Source: Sphingobium sp. TKS
GTDB lineage: Bacteria; Pseudomonadota; Alphaproteobacteria; Sphingomonadales; Sphingomonadaceae
Assembly (NCBI RefSeq): GCF_001563265.1
Contig: NZ_CP005087.1
Coordinates: 23,636 to 87,635, forward strand
Direction: 5' to 3'
Length of the DNA: 64,000 nucleotides
Shown here: positions 1 to 9,051 of the stretch, piece by piece
Layout: every line of letters begins with the position of its first letter
Numbering within the stretch: the stretch's first letter is position 1
Position numbers and translations under genes: made by a program
The notes under the pieces: generated by a model
Databases searched by the model: none
Told to the model about the DNA's origin: nothing
Seen by the model: only the letters and a program-made list of their open reading frames with translations

Positions 1-608
1 TTCATGTTGTCGTAGATGCCGCGCGTCGGCACCCCGCCGAGAAAAGCAAAGCCCCTGGCATGGGCGTCAAACACCATCTCCTGGGTCTCACGCGGATAAG
101 CCCGCACAAAGGGCGCCCGCGACCAGCATAGCCGCATATGCGCCACCTTAACCCGCATCGGCTTGCCGGCGATCTCCACGTCCTCGTGGCTCCAATCAAA
201 CTGGTAGGCCTCGCCAGGCCGGAACATGAGCGGGATGAACACCTTGCTCATATCCCCGCTGCCACCGGCGTGGCGCTCCTGCTTCCAGCGGGCCGCATAG
301 CGCCGCACCGCATCGTAGGAGCCGGTGAACCCCTCACGTTCCAGCAGATCATGAATCCGCGTCAGCCGCAGTCGCTCGCGCCGGGGGCGCTCTTCGTTCT
401 CCGCCAGCAACTCATCTAACCGTTCGCGAAATGGACCGGTCTGCGGACGATGCTGCTCCTTCCTCTCGTAGCTGAAATCCGCCTCCGGAGCACGGATCGC
501 CTTGCGCACCGTGTTGCGCGACAACCGTAAATCACGCGCAATCTCTTTGATCGGCTTACCGTCCCTGTGCTCCCTGCGTATCTTGGCAATAGTCTCCACA
601 ATCAACAT
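1..608 (-). CDS. istA: IS21-family transposase IstA, N-terminal part (runs off the window)
   Basis: Reading leftward from an ATG at 606-608, the frame stays open to the window edge for about 202 codons. The start (MLIVETIAKIRREHRDGKPI) is a typical IstA helix-turn-helix beginning. It is followed by the RNTVRKAIR recognition helix and, further on, by the start of the DDE integrase core (YQFDWSHEDVEI, with the first catalytic Asp). IstA catalyses strand transfer of IS21-type elements together with the IstB ATPase, which must lie to the left, outside the window. The gene is intact as far as it can be seen. It points away from the Tn3-type transposase it abuts. Confidence 0.88.
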   Translation of the reverse strand, partial: MLIVETIAKIRREHRDGKPIKEIARDLRLSRNTVRKAIRAPEADFSYERKEQHRPQTGPFRERLDELLAENEERPRRERLRLTRIHDLLEREGFTGSYDAVRRYAARWKQERHAGGSGDMSKVFIPLMFRPGEAYQFDWSHEDVEIAGKPMRVKVAHMRLCWSRAPFVRAYPRETQEMVFDAHARGFAFLGGVPTRGIYDNM

Positions 609-713
609 CCCCGTCCTCGCCGCCTGGAAGCCCAAGCCGCGACGCCTCACACTCTGGAATGATGGGGGTCAATTTTAGACGCCGATCACCCCGCTAAGGG
701 GGTCAATTTTGCA
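609..713. repeat. Terminal repeats of the IS21-family element
   Basis: The motif GGGGGTCAATTTT occurs twice, at about 664-676 and 698-710, between the istA start and the Tn3 transposase. Multiple short terminal repeats are typical of IS21-family ends, where they bind IstA. Read on the minus strand, the outermost copy begins TGCAAAATTG, so the element most likely ends at 713 with the canonical 5'-TG. The Tn3 transposase reading frame resumes immediately beyond it. Confidence 0.7.
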
Positions 714-2514
714 CGCCGCTCCACAGCCAAGCCTGCTTTCGGCACTGGAGTTCCGGTCGAACAACGCCGTGTGGCGTCCGGTGCTGGCGGCCCTGGACTG
801 GATCAGAAGCAAAGTGGATGATGGATGCCGCTACGTGCCGCCGCACGCAGTGCCGGTCGACGAGGTCATTCCGGCGAGATGGCGCAGTTCCGTCATTGAT
901 GAAGAGGGGCGCGTAAACCGGATCAGTTATGAGCTTTGTGTCCTCGCGCAACTGCGCGATCGCATCCGTTCTAAGGAAATCTGGGTTGTCGGGGCGGACC
1001 GATACCGCAATCCCGATGACGATCTTCCCAAGGACTTCGATGCGCGGCGAGAAGCATATTACACAGGATTGAACCTGACGGCGGATGCGCGTGCATTTTC
1101 AAGCGCCATCCGGGAAGAGCTTGCTCAGGAACTGTTGCTCCTCAATGCCAATATTCCCCGGAACGACAAGGTTCGGCTGCTGTGGCGCGGCGAGAACCGT
1201 ATATCTCTCACCCCGTTCAAACCCTTGCCCGAACCCAGGGGTCTCGCCTCGATCAAGACCGAGATCGGCCAACGCTGGCCGATGACCGGGCTGCTCGACG
1301 TACTGAAGGAGGCTGCCCTTGATACGGGACTTCTCGAAGCGTTCGAAACATCGGCCTCGCGTGTTGCACTGCCGAAAACCGCGCTGGATCAACGTCTCCT
1401 GCTATGCCTCTACGGCCTGGGAACGAATGCCGGGCTCAAGCGGATCGCCGGCGCCACCCCCGATGTCAGCTATGAAGAGCTGCTGCATGTCCATCGCCGC
1501 TTCGTTCATGCCGCGGCGCTCAAGGAGGCGTGTGCCAGGGTTGCGAATGCGACCCTGGCAATCCGCAATGCTGCAGTCTGGGGGGACGCCGGCACGGCCT
1601 GTGCGTCAGATTCCACAAAGTTCGGAGCCTGGGATCGCAACCTGATGACGGAATGGCATGCGCGTTATGGTGGACGGGGCGTCATGATCTACTGGCATGT
1701 CGAACGACGCGCGACATGCGTCTATTCCCAGCTCAAGCGCTGCTCTTCCTCCGAGGTCGCCTCCATGATCGAGGGCGTGCTGCGCCATTGCACCGACATG
1801 GAAATCCAGCGACAATATGTTGATAGTCATGGCCAAAGCGCGGTTGGCTTTGCATTTTGCCGGCTTCTCGGATTTGAGCTTGCACCCCGCCTGAAAGCGA
1901 TCGCTCGCCAGAAGCTGGCTCTTCCCGATGTCGGCATGCGAACGCGGCTTCCCCACTTGCAGCCGATCCTCTCCAGTCCGATCAACTGGGATGAGATCGA
2001 GCAGCAATATGACGAGATGGTCAAATATGCAGCCGCGATGCAGACAAAAACCGCCGACCCGGAGGCGATCCTGCGCCGGTTTAGCCGCTCCGAGGTGATG
2101 CACCCGACCTACAAGGCGTTGAGTGAGCTGGGCCGCGCGGTCAAGACGATCTTCCTGTGCCGGTATCTGCGCGAGGAGTCCTTCCGCCGCGAAATTCATG
2201 AAGGCCTGAATGTCGTTGAAAACTGGAACAGTGCCAATGGGTTCGTTTTCTTCGGCAAGGGCGGCGAGATCGCCACTAACCGCATCGATGAGCAGCAGCT
2301 CTCGGTCCTGGCGCTACATTTGCTGCAAGCGTCGCTTGTCTATGTGAACACCCGAATGCTTCAGAGCGTGCTGGTGGAACCGAAATGGACGGGCCGGATG
2401 ACGCCGGATGATTATCGCGGCCTCACACCGCTGATTTACAGCCACGTCAATCCTTATGGCCGCTTCGACCTCGATCTGAATAGCCGGATCGATTTTGGGC
2501 GGCTTGCTGCCTGA
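714..2514 (+). pseudogene. tnpA: Tn3-family transposase TnpA, C-terminal 60 percent (5' end lost at the IS21 junction)
   Basis: About 600 residues align residue by residue with the C-terminal part of the complete 970-aa TnpA at 34806-37718, for example [20 protein letters not shown] against the same string there. The DDE residues are present: Asp in [10 protein letters not shown], Asp in [11 protein letters not shown], and Glu in [11 protein letters not shown]. The first ~370 residues are missing, because the IS21 element ends at 713 and the homologous frame starts right after. The apparent ATG at 709 is IS21 sequence. Without its N-terminal DNA-binding part the protein should be inactive, so this transposon copy is immobile unless helped in trans. 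Confidence 0.9.
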
Positions 2515-2656
2515 CCGGGGCCTTTCCGCTCGCACCATTTGGGTGCACCCGAACGTGACGATCGGAAGTGACATATACGACATGTCACAAAAGGGTGGTT
2601 CCGTCACCAATGTTACTGTACGAGGGCAAAGCCACCCTAATGTGACGGATTTGCCC
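2515..2656. promoter_or_regulatory. Probable res/promoter region of the truncated Tn3-family element
   Basis: The gap between tnpA and tnpR contains the inverted repeat GTGACAT (2568-2574) / ATGTCAC (2582-2588). It also holds GGGTGG near 2596 facing CCACCC near 2634, and a further GTGAC at 2641-2645. Short inverted repeats directly upstream of a resolvase gene are what a res site (cointegrate resolution and tnpR autoregulation) looks like. A related GTGAC/CACCC arrangement precedes the tnpR at 34669. Confidence 0.5.
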
Positions 2657-3523
2657 ATGACCCGCGTCGGCTACGCCCGCGTCAGCACCATCGACCAGGA
2701 TCTCGACATCCAGGTTGCCCGGTTGAAGGCAGCGGGCTGTGAAATCCTCCGCTCCGAAACAGGCTCGGGCGCATCGCGCACTGGACGCACGGAGCTTGAG
2801 ACGATCATGCAGTTCCTGCGCGCCGATGACGAACTCGTCGTCCTGCGTCTCGATCGGCTCGGTCGCTCCACACGCGATGTTCTCAATCTGGTTCATGAAC
2901 TCGACCAGAAGGGAGCCTCATTGCGGGTGCTTGAGCCGGAGGTGACGACGGCCGGAAGCATGGGGCGGATGGTGATCACCATTCTGGGCATGGTCGCGGA
3001 CATGGAACTGACGTTCATCAAGGACCGGCAGCGCGCCGGGATCGAGGCGGCGCGCGCCGAAGGCGTCTACAAAGGCCGGAAGAAAAACATCGATGACGAT
3101 GAAATCCGACGCCGGATCACCGCCGGCGCGAGCAAGGCCAGCGTCGCGCGCGACCTCAAGATCTCAAGAATGACCGTCTATCGGGCGCTTGACGTCATTC
3201 CTTCAAGGATCGGGCTGCCGGAAAAGCCGCCTTCTGTCACCATCGCCCTGCATCTGACCATCGAGAACTTCAACAAGCATGGTCGTGGCAGAAAGCCCGC
3301 TCGCGAGCGCATTGAGGCGATGCTGGAGCGGGATTACCAGATGCAAAAGACCGGGAACTGCGATTACACGCTGACCGTCGCCTATGATCAGGGTGCCGAT
3401 GGCGTCAGCCTCGATGATGAGATCGCATCTCTCCAGACAGAGATGTTCAACATCGCAGAGAGCTACAGGTGCTCGATCGAGACCGATGTTTACGAGATTG
3501 GAGGACAAGAGCGAGCCTGGTAG
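2657..3523 (+). CDS. tnpR: Tn3-family serine resolvase TnpR with C-terminal extension
   Basis: This is a 288-aa serine recombinase. Residues 1-140 are the catalytic domain (GYARVSTIDQD with the nucleophilic Ser, RLDRLGRSTRD with catalytic Arg residues), followed by a Hin-type helix-turn-helix (ASKASVARDLKISRMTVYRA). It resolves transposition cointegrates at res. About 95 residues follow the HTH, whereas ordinary Tn3 resolvases stop there at ~185 aa. The same extension occurs in the 290-aa TnpR at 33797-34669, so it is conserved; its function is unknown. The ATG at 2657 is chosen because MTRVGYARVS matches family starts. The gene lies downstream of tnpA in the same direction. Confidence 0.9.
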   Translation: MTRVGYARVSTIDQDLDIQVARLKAAGCEILRSETGSGASRTGRTELETIMQFLRADDELVVLRLDRLGRSTRDVLNLVHELDQKGASLRVLEPEVTTAGSMGRMVITILGMVADMELTFIKDRQRAGIEAARAEGVYKGRKKNIDDDEIRRRITAGASKASVARDLKISRMTVYRALDVIPSRIGLPEKPPSVTIALHLTIENFNKHGRGRKPARERIEAMLERDYQMQKTGNCDYTLTVAYDQGADGVSLDDEIASLQTEMFNIAESYRCSIETDVYEIGGQERAW

Positions 3524-3553
3524 ATCGCCATGTTCAATCTTTGTTCTTCAACA

Positions 3554-3586
3554 TGGCCAAAATCGCAGCTTCGGGCCGACTGGGCC
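3554..3586. repeat. Terminal inverted repeat of the truncated Tn3-family element
   Basis: These 33 bp read on the minus strand as GGCCCAGTCGGCCCGAAGCT..., identical to the tnpR-side end of the complete element at 33730-37838. The element's other end is missing. An (AAG)5 run follows immediately at 3587. Confidence 0.9.
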
Positions 3587-4181
3587 AAGAAGAAGAAGAA
3601 GAACACCGTCTCCTGGAGCTTCGCCCCGCCGGCTCGCGACCTTCAGCCGCCCCGGATCGCTTTAGCGATCCTCCCACCCGGCATCCCCATGATGGACCGG
3701 CTCCGCCGGTACGCTTTTTGTTTGATTAGAAATGTTTAAACACCACGTCCCTACCGCAACGACAGCGCCAACGGCCAAGTAGCAAATTGGCTTTCTTGGA
3801 AAGCCAAACGGATAGGGTGGTGATCCAATTGAGAGGGCGGAGCAGGCGGAAACGTCGCCCCTGGTGCGATTTCCGAGCCGCTGGGGCGCATTTCGGGGTG
3901 GGGGACAGGAAATGAGGTTGGAGCAGCAAATGCGCTTTACGGGCTTCCTGGGCGGCCGATTTTTTGGAAGCTAGATCTTCGACCTTCAGGGGATCATCCA
4001 CCGCTGCGTCGATCGCTAATGGTGAGGTCATACCCCAAACCTCACCTTTAGAACGCCAGTAGGCGATTTTCCGCGCTTTCGAGCGATTTCTATGACCAGG
4101 GAGGGATGGCAGAGCGCCATCATTCAATATCGTTTGTATATCGGAATGATGCCGCTTCGACTACGGGGCCGTTTAAAGACT
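3587..4181. other. Stretch without a supported gene
   Basis: After an (AAG)5 run there is a perfect 8-bp stem with a 2-nt loop (GGATCGCT/AGCGATCC, 3654-3671) and then about 500 bp without a recognisable product. A 133-codon frame on the minus strand (3726-4127) has no family resemblance I can name and an unconvincing composition, so it is not called. The region probably marks the decayed join between the transposon and mobilization module A. Confidence 0.4.
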
Positions 4182-4379
4182 TCACGCCTTGTCGAAGCGG
4201 CCCGCGAACTCGCGATCGGCATAGTATTTGAGCTTGGCGGCGACGATCGACCGTTGTCCCGCGAAGAACAGGAACTGGTAATCCTCGCGCAGCGAGCGGA
4301 CTTCATCCGGCGTGAGCAAGGGCCGCGCAAGATGCTGCTGGCCGAACGATATGCCGGTTTCGTCGCTGTCGATCGCGCG
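4182..4379 (-). pseudogene. traG: TraG/VirD4 coupling-protein C-terminal remnant
   Basis: The minus frame ending at 4182 encodes about 65 residues, RAIDSDETGISFGQQ ... LLTPDEVRSL ... FLFFAGQR ... YYADREFAGRFDKA. This matches the usual extreme C-terminus of type IV coupling proteins (the 'LLTPDEVR' and 'Y..DREFAG' segments). Everything upstream, including the Walker motifs, is missing, and the frame joins out of phase to the VbhA-like fragment at 4380-4564. In Ti-type modules traG lies downstream of traC-traD, which fits its place here. I infer an internal deletion that removed almost the whole gene. Confidence 0.6.
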
Positions 4380-4564
4380 GCTTCCTCGCGCAGCATGTCG
4401 AACAGGGCGTGTTCGCCGGCGTCGAGCGCCATGCCTTCGATCGCGAGATTGGCGCGCGCGTCGGCATCATCCTCGCGCCGCATGGCGGCGTCGGCCGGTG
4501 TGCCGCGCGTGAAATCGAGCGCGCGGACTTGGGCGCGGATTGCGTCCACGTCGAGCATGTTCAT
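4380..4564 (-). pseudogene. VbhA-like (Fic-antitoxin type) N-terminal fragment
   Basis: From the ATG at 4564, preceded by a GGGAGAAG ribosome-binding site, about 60 residues can be read (MNMLDVDAIRAQVRALDF ... RANLAIEGMALDAGEHALFDMLREE). The short helical segment 'ANLAIEGM.L...E.ALFDML' resembles small VbhA-type antitoxins that accompany Fic toxins in mobilization regions. The frame then runs into the traG remnant out of phase, so the C-terminus is lost. No Fic gene is present. The family assignment rests on a short segment and is tentative. Confidence 0.4.
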
Positions 4565-4624
4565 GGTGCGCTTCTCCCTTCCGTTTCCGCGTCGAACGCC
4601 CGCCAGATCGCGCGAGGCCCCATG

Positions 4625-5177
4625 TTAGGATTCCTCCCTTTCGATTGCGGCGCGGACGAACCGCACACGTTCGGCGACAGAGGCGAGGGGAAGCGTCACC
4701 AGCTCGTAGCCAAGGCCGGAATAGACCGCGACCATCGCCTGATAGGTCGCCTGCGCTTCCGCGAAATCCTGTTTTCTTTCCGCATCGGCCGCGAATATCT
4801 CGCGCCAAGGGGGCGATGAACACGCGGGGTTGATAGCGAAACAGGTCCGCCGCTTGGCTGACATGAGCCGGGACGGGGAGGCCGCACAGGCGCAGATAGC
4901 CCGCCACATCAGGCACGCTGCGATCGCAGATCACCGGCCCTGCGCGATCGTGGGCCTCATGCCATGAGCGCAATTCCCAACCCAGCATCAATTCCGCGAA
5001 GGCGGCGCGATCGGCCCAGGGGAGGGCCGCGCCGCCGATCGCGACCTGATCGCGGATGATGGCCCGACCGGCTTCCGGCATGTGGTCGAAACCCTCCACC
5101 GCCAACGCTTCGATTAGGGTGCTTTTGCCGGAGCCAGGCCCGCCGGTGATGACATGGAAATCGGGCCGATCAGCCAT
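4625..5177 (-). pseudogene. AAA-family ATPase/kinase-like protein, frameshifted
   Basis: The gene starts MADRPDFHVITGGPGSGKST, with a clear Walker A (GGPGSGKST), and continues through VICDRSVPDVAGYLRL to FRYQPRVFIAP at about 4820. The homologous frame then continues in another phase as PPWREIFAADAERKQDFAEA ... FVRAAIEREES, stopping at 4625. The family is the short AAA_28-type ATPase (~180 aa), usually reading 'VFIAPPW.EI'. A C run is about two bases short at the break, so this is a true frameshift or a sequencing error. Its start overlaps the traD stop (5170), so it was the third gene of traC-traD-ATPase. Confidence 0.65.
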
Positions 5178-5475
5178 TGCCCGCACCTTCCGCTTCCGCG
5201 TCGAACGCGCGCTTGCCCCGCCGCTTCCAGAGCGCCAGCACATTGCCAGCGTCGTCGCCTTGAACGCGCGCTGTACAATCGAGCAGCGCGCCGTAAAGGG
5301 TGGCGCGATCATCGTCGGCCAGCTCGACCAGACCGGCTTTCTGGACGAGGCCGCCCAGCTCTATGAGATGGCGCGTGCGCTCGCGTCGGGCCACGACCCA
5401 TCCTCTCGTATCGGTGCGGCGCGCGGCGGCTTCAAGCCTGTTCCTTGCCTGCGCCAGTTTGCCTTGCGCCTTCAC
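5170..5475 (-). CDS. traD: Conjugal transfer protein TraD (module A)
   Basis: The diagnostic segment RRTDTRGWVVARRERTRHLI followed by ELGGLVQKAGL and the tail LALWKRRGKRAFDAEAE is the TraD family of Ti-type transfer regions, small accessory proteins of the relaxosome. The start is uncertain. A GTG at 5475 is chosen by alignment with the ATG-started copy at 31185, which would overlap the traC 3' end by 44 bp; the frame stays open further upstream. The stop overlaps the start of the following ATPase gene by 8 bp. Confidence 0.7.
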   Translation of the reverse strand: MKAQGKLAQARNRLEAAARRTDTRGWVVARRERTRHLIELGGLVQKAGLVELADDDRATLYGALLDCTARVQGDDAGNVLALWKRRGKRAFDAEAEGAGNG

Positions 5476-5737
5476 CGTTGCCGCCAGTGCGTCGGCCAGC
5501 CTTGCGACCGCGTCCTTGAAAGAAGGCCGCGCCCCGCGAGCGCCACGCCTCCTTTTCGTTCGCGTCGGCCGCTTCCACAGCGGCGAGCAGCGCACCGGCG
5601 AGCGTGTCCAGATCGAGCGCATCGGCCCCGGTGGACGTGACCAGCTCGCCGAGTTGCTGGACCTTGCGGGCCTTCAAAGCCTTGGCCTTGTCGTTCAGCG
5701 CCCGCAGTTCCGCGTCATAGTCGCGCACCTTTCGCAT
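5432..5737 (-). CDS. traC: Conjugal transfer protein TraC-like (module A)
   Basis: This 101-aa basic protein (MRKVRDYDAELRALNDKAKA, then KVQQLGELVTSTGADALD and a GALLAAVEAAD helix) is the small protein that precedes traD in Ti-type mobilization modules. It is probably an oriT-binding accessory factor of the relaxosome. The copy in module B (31208-31459) is 83 aa and ends soon after AFFQRRG, whereas here the frame runs ~20 residues further, suggesting a small frame change near the 3' end. It is transcribed divergently from traA across the oriT-like region. Confidence 0.7.
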   Translation of the reverse strand: MRKVRDYDAELRALNDKAKALKARKVQQLGELVTSTGADALDLDTLAGALLAAVEAADANEKEAWRSRGAAFFQGRGRKAGRRTGGNGEGARQTGAGKEQA

Positions 5738-5909
5738 CTTCTCTCCCTCGCGCCCATGAATGGAGCCGCAGCGTAGCACGATAGCGCGCGCGAGGAACCG
5801 TTCCGATCAAGAAATGCGGCGAAGTCAATCACGCGAACGGCAGAGAGTGTGAGTGCGCGCTTATACATCGTTGCCGACCTGCGCTAAGAAGGGCAGTATA
5901 GCGGCCGTT
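5738..5909. promoter_or_regulatory. Divergent intergenic region with candidate MOBQ oriT (nic-like site 5849-5866)
   Basis: The 172 bp between divergent traC and traA contains GTGAGTGCGCGCTTATAC at 5849-5866. This resembles the nic region of MOBQ plasmids (RSF1010 and Ti type, core ..AAGTGCGCCCT..), which normally lies just upstream of the relaxase gene. The identical 18 bp occur at 31570-31587 at the same place upstream of the second traA, and the surrounding sequence is strongly conserved between the two modules. Position, conservation and core similarity support an oriT; the exact nick position is inference. Confidence 0.55.
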
Positions 5910-8900
5910 ATGGCGATCTACCATTTCTCGGCCAAGGTCATCAGCCGCGCCAACGGATCGAGCGCCGTTGCCAGCGCGGCCTATCGTGCGGCGGAACGGC
6001 TGCACGATGACCGGCTAGGGCGCGACCATGATTTCTCAAACAAGGCCGGCGTCGTCCATTCGGAAATCTTGGCTCCCGAGGGTGCGCCGGAGCGTTTAAA
6101 CGATCGCGCGACCTTGTGGAACGAGGTTGAGGCCGGCGAGAAGCGCAAGGACGCGCAGTTGGCGCGCGAGGTGGAGTTCTCGATTCCGCGCGAGCTGAAC
6201 CAGCAACAGGGCATCCAGCTCGCCCGCGATTTTGTCGAAAAGCAGTTCGTCGAACGCGGCATGGTCGCGGACATGAATGTACATTGGGACATGGGCAAGG
6301 ACGGGCAACCCAAGCCGCACGCGCATGTCATGCTGTCGATGCGCGAGGTTGGCCCGGAGGGCTTCGGCCAGAAGGTGCGCGAGTGGAACAGCACGGCGCT
6401 GTTGCAGGAATGGCGCGTGGCCTGGGCCGATCATGTCAACGAGCGGTTGGCCGAGCTGGATATAGACGCCCGCATAGATCACCGGACGTTGGAGGCGCAG
6501 GGCATCGACCTTGAACCCCAACACAAGATCGGGCCGGCGGCGTCGCGGATGCCCGAACAGGGGCTTGAGGCCGAGCGGGTCGAGGACCATGCCCGGATCG
6601 CGCGCGAGAACGGCGAGAAGATCATCGCCAGGCCGGAAATCGCATTGGACGCGATCGCCCGCCAACAGGCGACGTTCACCCGGCGCGACCTGGCGCAGTT
6701 CGCGTTCCGGCACAGCGACGGCAAGGATCAGTTCGACCAGGTGATGAGCGCGGTGCGATCCTCGCCCGAGCTGGTGGCGCTGGGGCGGGACGGGAAGGGC
6801 GAGGATCGGTTCACGTCGCGCGACATGATCGCGGCCGAGCAGCGGTTGGAACGCGCGGCCGAGGGGCTGGCGATCGACCGGGGGCATGGTGTCGCCGACG
6901 CCCATGTGACCCGCGCGCTGGCGTCGGCCGAGGGCAGGGGGCTTGACCTGTCGGCCGAGCAGCGCGGGGCGTTGGCGCATATCACCGGCGACAAGGGCCT
7001 TGCGTCGGTCGTCGGCTATGCCGGCAGCGGCAAGTCGGCGATGCTGGGGGTCGCGCGCGAGGCGTGGGAGGCGCAGGGCTATCAGGTGCGCGGCGCGGCC
7101 TTGTCGGGCATCGCGGCCGAGAATCTGGAAGGCGGGTCCGCCATCGCGTCGCGGACGATCGCGAGCATGGAATATCAATGGGAGCAGGGCCGCGAACTGC
7201 TAGGCCCGCGCGACGTGCTGGTGATAGACGAGGCCGGCATGATCGGCACGCGCCAGATGGAGTGCGTGCTGTCCCATGCCGAACAGGCGGGCGCGAAGGT
7301 CGTTCTTGTCGGCGACCCCGAGCAGTTGCAGGCGATCGAGGCCGGGGCGGCGTTCCGGGCCGTGACCGAGCGCCACGGTTGGGCCGAGATCACCGAGATA
7401 CGCCGGCAGTGCGAGGACTGGCAGCGCGACGCGACCAAGGCGCTGGCGACGGGCCGGGCAGGCGAGGCGATCCATGCCTATGAGGCGCATGGCATGGTGC
7501 AGGCGGCCGAGACGCGTGAGCTGGCCCGCGCCGATCTTGTGGACCGCTGGGATGCCGAGCGCATCGCCGCGCCGGATCAGTCGCGGATCATCCTCACCCA
7601 TACCAATGCCGAGGTGCGCGATTTGAACCTGGCCGCGCGCGATCGGCTGCGCGACGCCGGCGAGCTGGGGCCGGACGTGCGCGTGTCGGCCGAGCGCGGC
7701 GCGCGGGACTTCGCGACCGGCGACCGCATCATGTTCCTGAAAAACGAGCGCGGGCTAGGGGTGAGGAACGGCACGCTGGGGAAGGTCGAGCAGGTATCGC
7801 CGGAGCGCATGGCGGTGAAGCTGGACGATGGCCGATCGGTCGCGTTTGACCTGAAAGATTATGCCCATGTCGATCACGGCTATGCCGCCACCATCCATAA
7901 ATCGCAGGGCGTGACGGTCGATCGCGCGCATGTGCTGGCGACCCCCGGCATGGACCGCCATTCGGCCTATGTGGCGTTGTCGCGGCACCGCGACGGGGTG
8001 CAGCTCCATTACGGCCGCGACGACTTCGGCGACGATCGCCGGCTTGTCCGCACGCTGTCGCGCGAGCGGGCGAAGGATATGGCGTCCGACTATGGCCGCG
8101 ACCGGGATGCGGAGATTCGTGCTTTCGCCGACCGGCGCGGATTGTCGGGCGAGATCCGATTGCCGGAACGGGCGGAACGCTCGCCGGTGGAGATCCTTGG
8201 CCCGCGCGCGGGAACCATGCGCCAGATGGGCGAAGATCCACGCACGGTTCGCGATGCCGGCGACCGCGGCGCTGGCGCGGGACAAGCCGCGGCCGAGCGG
8301 CAACCGCGGCGAGGCATGTTCGACGGCTTCCGGCCTGCCCCGCAGCGCCCAGCGCCGGAATCGACGCCGGCAGGCGAGCGCGAGAAGGCGGCCCCCAAGC
8401 GCGGCATGTTCGACGGGCTGAAGCTGTCGGCCGCGCCGCTGAAGGGCGCGGAGCGCGCGCCGGTCCCTGCCGATCGCGGCCAGGGCCGCGACTATGCCCG
8501 CGCGGTCGAGCGGGCCTCGCGTTCGGCCGAGGCGGTGTTGCAGGCGCGGGCGTCGGGCGCTCCGGTCCTTGAGCATCAAAAGGTCGCGCTCGAGCGCACG
8601 ACACAGGCGCTGGACCAGATCAGGCCGGGAGCCTCGCGTGACCTCGCATCGGCGATGCAGCGCGATCCCGCCTTGCTGCGCGAGGCGGCGGCGGGGCGCA
8701 GCGGCCCGATGATCGAGGCGATGGCCCAGGAGGCGCGCGTGCGGGCCGATCCGAACTTGCGCGCCGATCGGTTCGTGGAACGCTGGCAGGGCCTCAAACA
8801 GGAGCGCGACCGCCTCTATCGCGCCGGCGACATGGCGGGCCGGGAGCGCACGGGCAAGGAAATGGCGGGCATGGCGAAAAGCCTTGAGCGCGATCCCCAG

Positions 8901-9044
8901 GTGGAATTGGTCCTGCGTAATCGCACCCGCGAGCTGGGGCTTGAGATCGGCATGGGCCGGGGGCGCGGCATGAACAGCGGCGACCTTGGCCGCGAGCTGG
9001 CGCGGGATTTAGGGATAGGCATGGGGCGCGGAATGAGCCGGTAA
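5910..9044 (+). CDS. traA: Ti-type relaxase/helicase TraA (module A, intact)
   Basis: This 1,044-aa protein has an N-terminal MobA/MobL (MOBQ) relaxase domain. It starts MAIYHFSAKVISRANGSSAV and carries the metal-binding PKPHAHVMLSMREV motif near residue 150. A RecD/TraI-type helicase follows, with Walker A GYAGSGKS near residue 370, DEAGMIGTRQM as Walker B, and a C-terminal helicase motif HGYAATIHKSQGVT. The last ~300 residues are Arg-rich and repetitive (two RRGMFDG/KRGMFDG repeats). It nicks oriT, stays attached to the 5' end and unwinds the transferred strand. The ATG at 5910 is chosen over an in-frame upstream ATG at 5853 because all family members begin MAIYHFSAK. This is the only uninterrupted relaxase gene in the window. 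Confidence 0.95.
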   Translation: MAIYHFSAKVISRANGSSAVASAAYRAAERLHDDRLGRDHDFSNKAGVVHSEILAPEGAPERLNDRATLWNEVEAGEKRKDAQLAREVEFSIPRELNQQQGIQLARDFVEKQFVERGMVADMNVHWDMGKDGQPKPHAHVMLSMREVGPEGFGQKVREWNSTALLQEWRVAWADHVNERLAELDIDARIDHRTLEAQGIDLEPQHKIGPAASRMPEQGLEAERVEDHARIARENGEKIIARPEIALDAIARQQATFTRRDLAQFAFRHSDGKDQFDQVMSAVRSSPELVALGRDGKGEDRFTSRDMIAAEQRLERAAEGLAIDRGHGVADAHVTRALASAEGRGLDLSAEQRGALAHITGDKGLASVVGYAGSGKSAMLGVAREAWEAQGYQVRGAALSGIAAENLEGGSAIASRTIASMEYQWEQGRELLGPRDVLVIDEAGMIGTRQMECVLSHAEQAGAKVVLVGDPEQLQAIEAGAAFRAVTERHGWAEITEIRRQCEDWQRDATKALATGRAGEAIHAYEAHGMVQAAETRELARADLVDRWDAERIAAPDQSRIILTHTNAEVRDLNLAARDRLRDAGELGPDVRVSAERGARDFATGDRIMFLKNERGLGVRNGTLGKVEQVSPERMAVKLDDGRSVAFDLKDYAHVDHGYAATIHKSQGVTVDRAHVLATPGMDRHSAYVALSRHRDGVQLHYGRDDFGDDRRLVRTLSRERAKDMASDYGRDRDAEIRAFADRRGLSGEIRLPERAERSPVEILGPRAGTMRQMGEDPRTVRDAGDRGAGAGQAAAERQPRRGMFDGFRPAPQRPAPESTPAGEREKAAPKRGMFDGLKLSAAPLKGAERAPVPADRGQGRDYARAVERASRSAEAVLQARASGAPVLEHQKVALERTTQALDQIRPGASRDLASAMQRDPALLREAAAGRSGPMIEAMAQEARVRADPNLRADRFVERWQGLKQERDRLYRAGDMAGRERTGKEMAGMAKSLERDPQVELVLRNRTRELGLEIGMGRGRGMNSGDLGRELARDLGIGMGRGMSR

Positions 9045-9051
9045 GGAGAGG

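Larger units (their letters stand above)
714..3586 (+). mobile_element. Tn3-family transposon remnant (tnpA' - tnpR - IR)
   Basis: The remnant keeps the tnpR-side inverted repeat, the resolvase and the last ~600 codons of tnpA, and has the same gene order as the intact 4,109-bp transposon at 33730-37838. The left half is missing up to the IS21 end at 713. Whether the IS21 simply inserted (remainder outside the window) or deleted the left half cannot be decided here. Confidence 0.85.

Noticed and set aside
3726..4127. 133-codon frame on the minus strand
   Set aside because: No family resemblance and an unconvincing composition in a transposon-scarred region.
4467..5312. Single long 281-codon frame for the ATPase region
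   Set aside because: Homology to the AAA family leaves this frame at about 4820 and continues in another phase; the 3' part of the long frame is out-of-phase nonsense.
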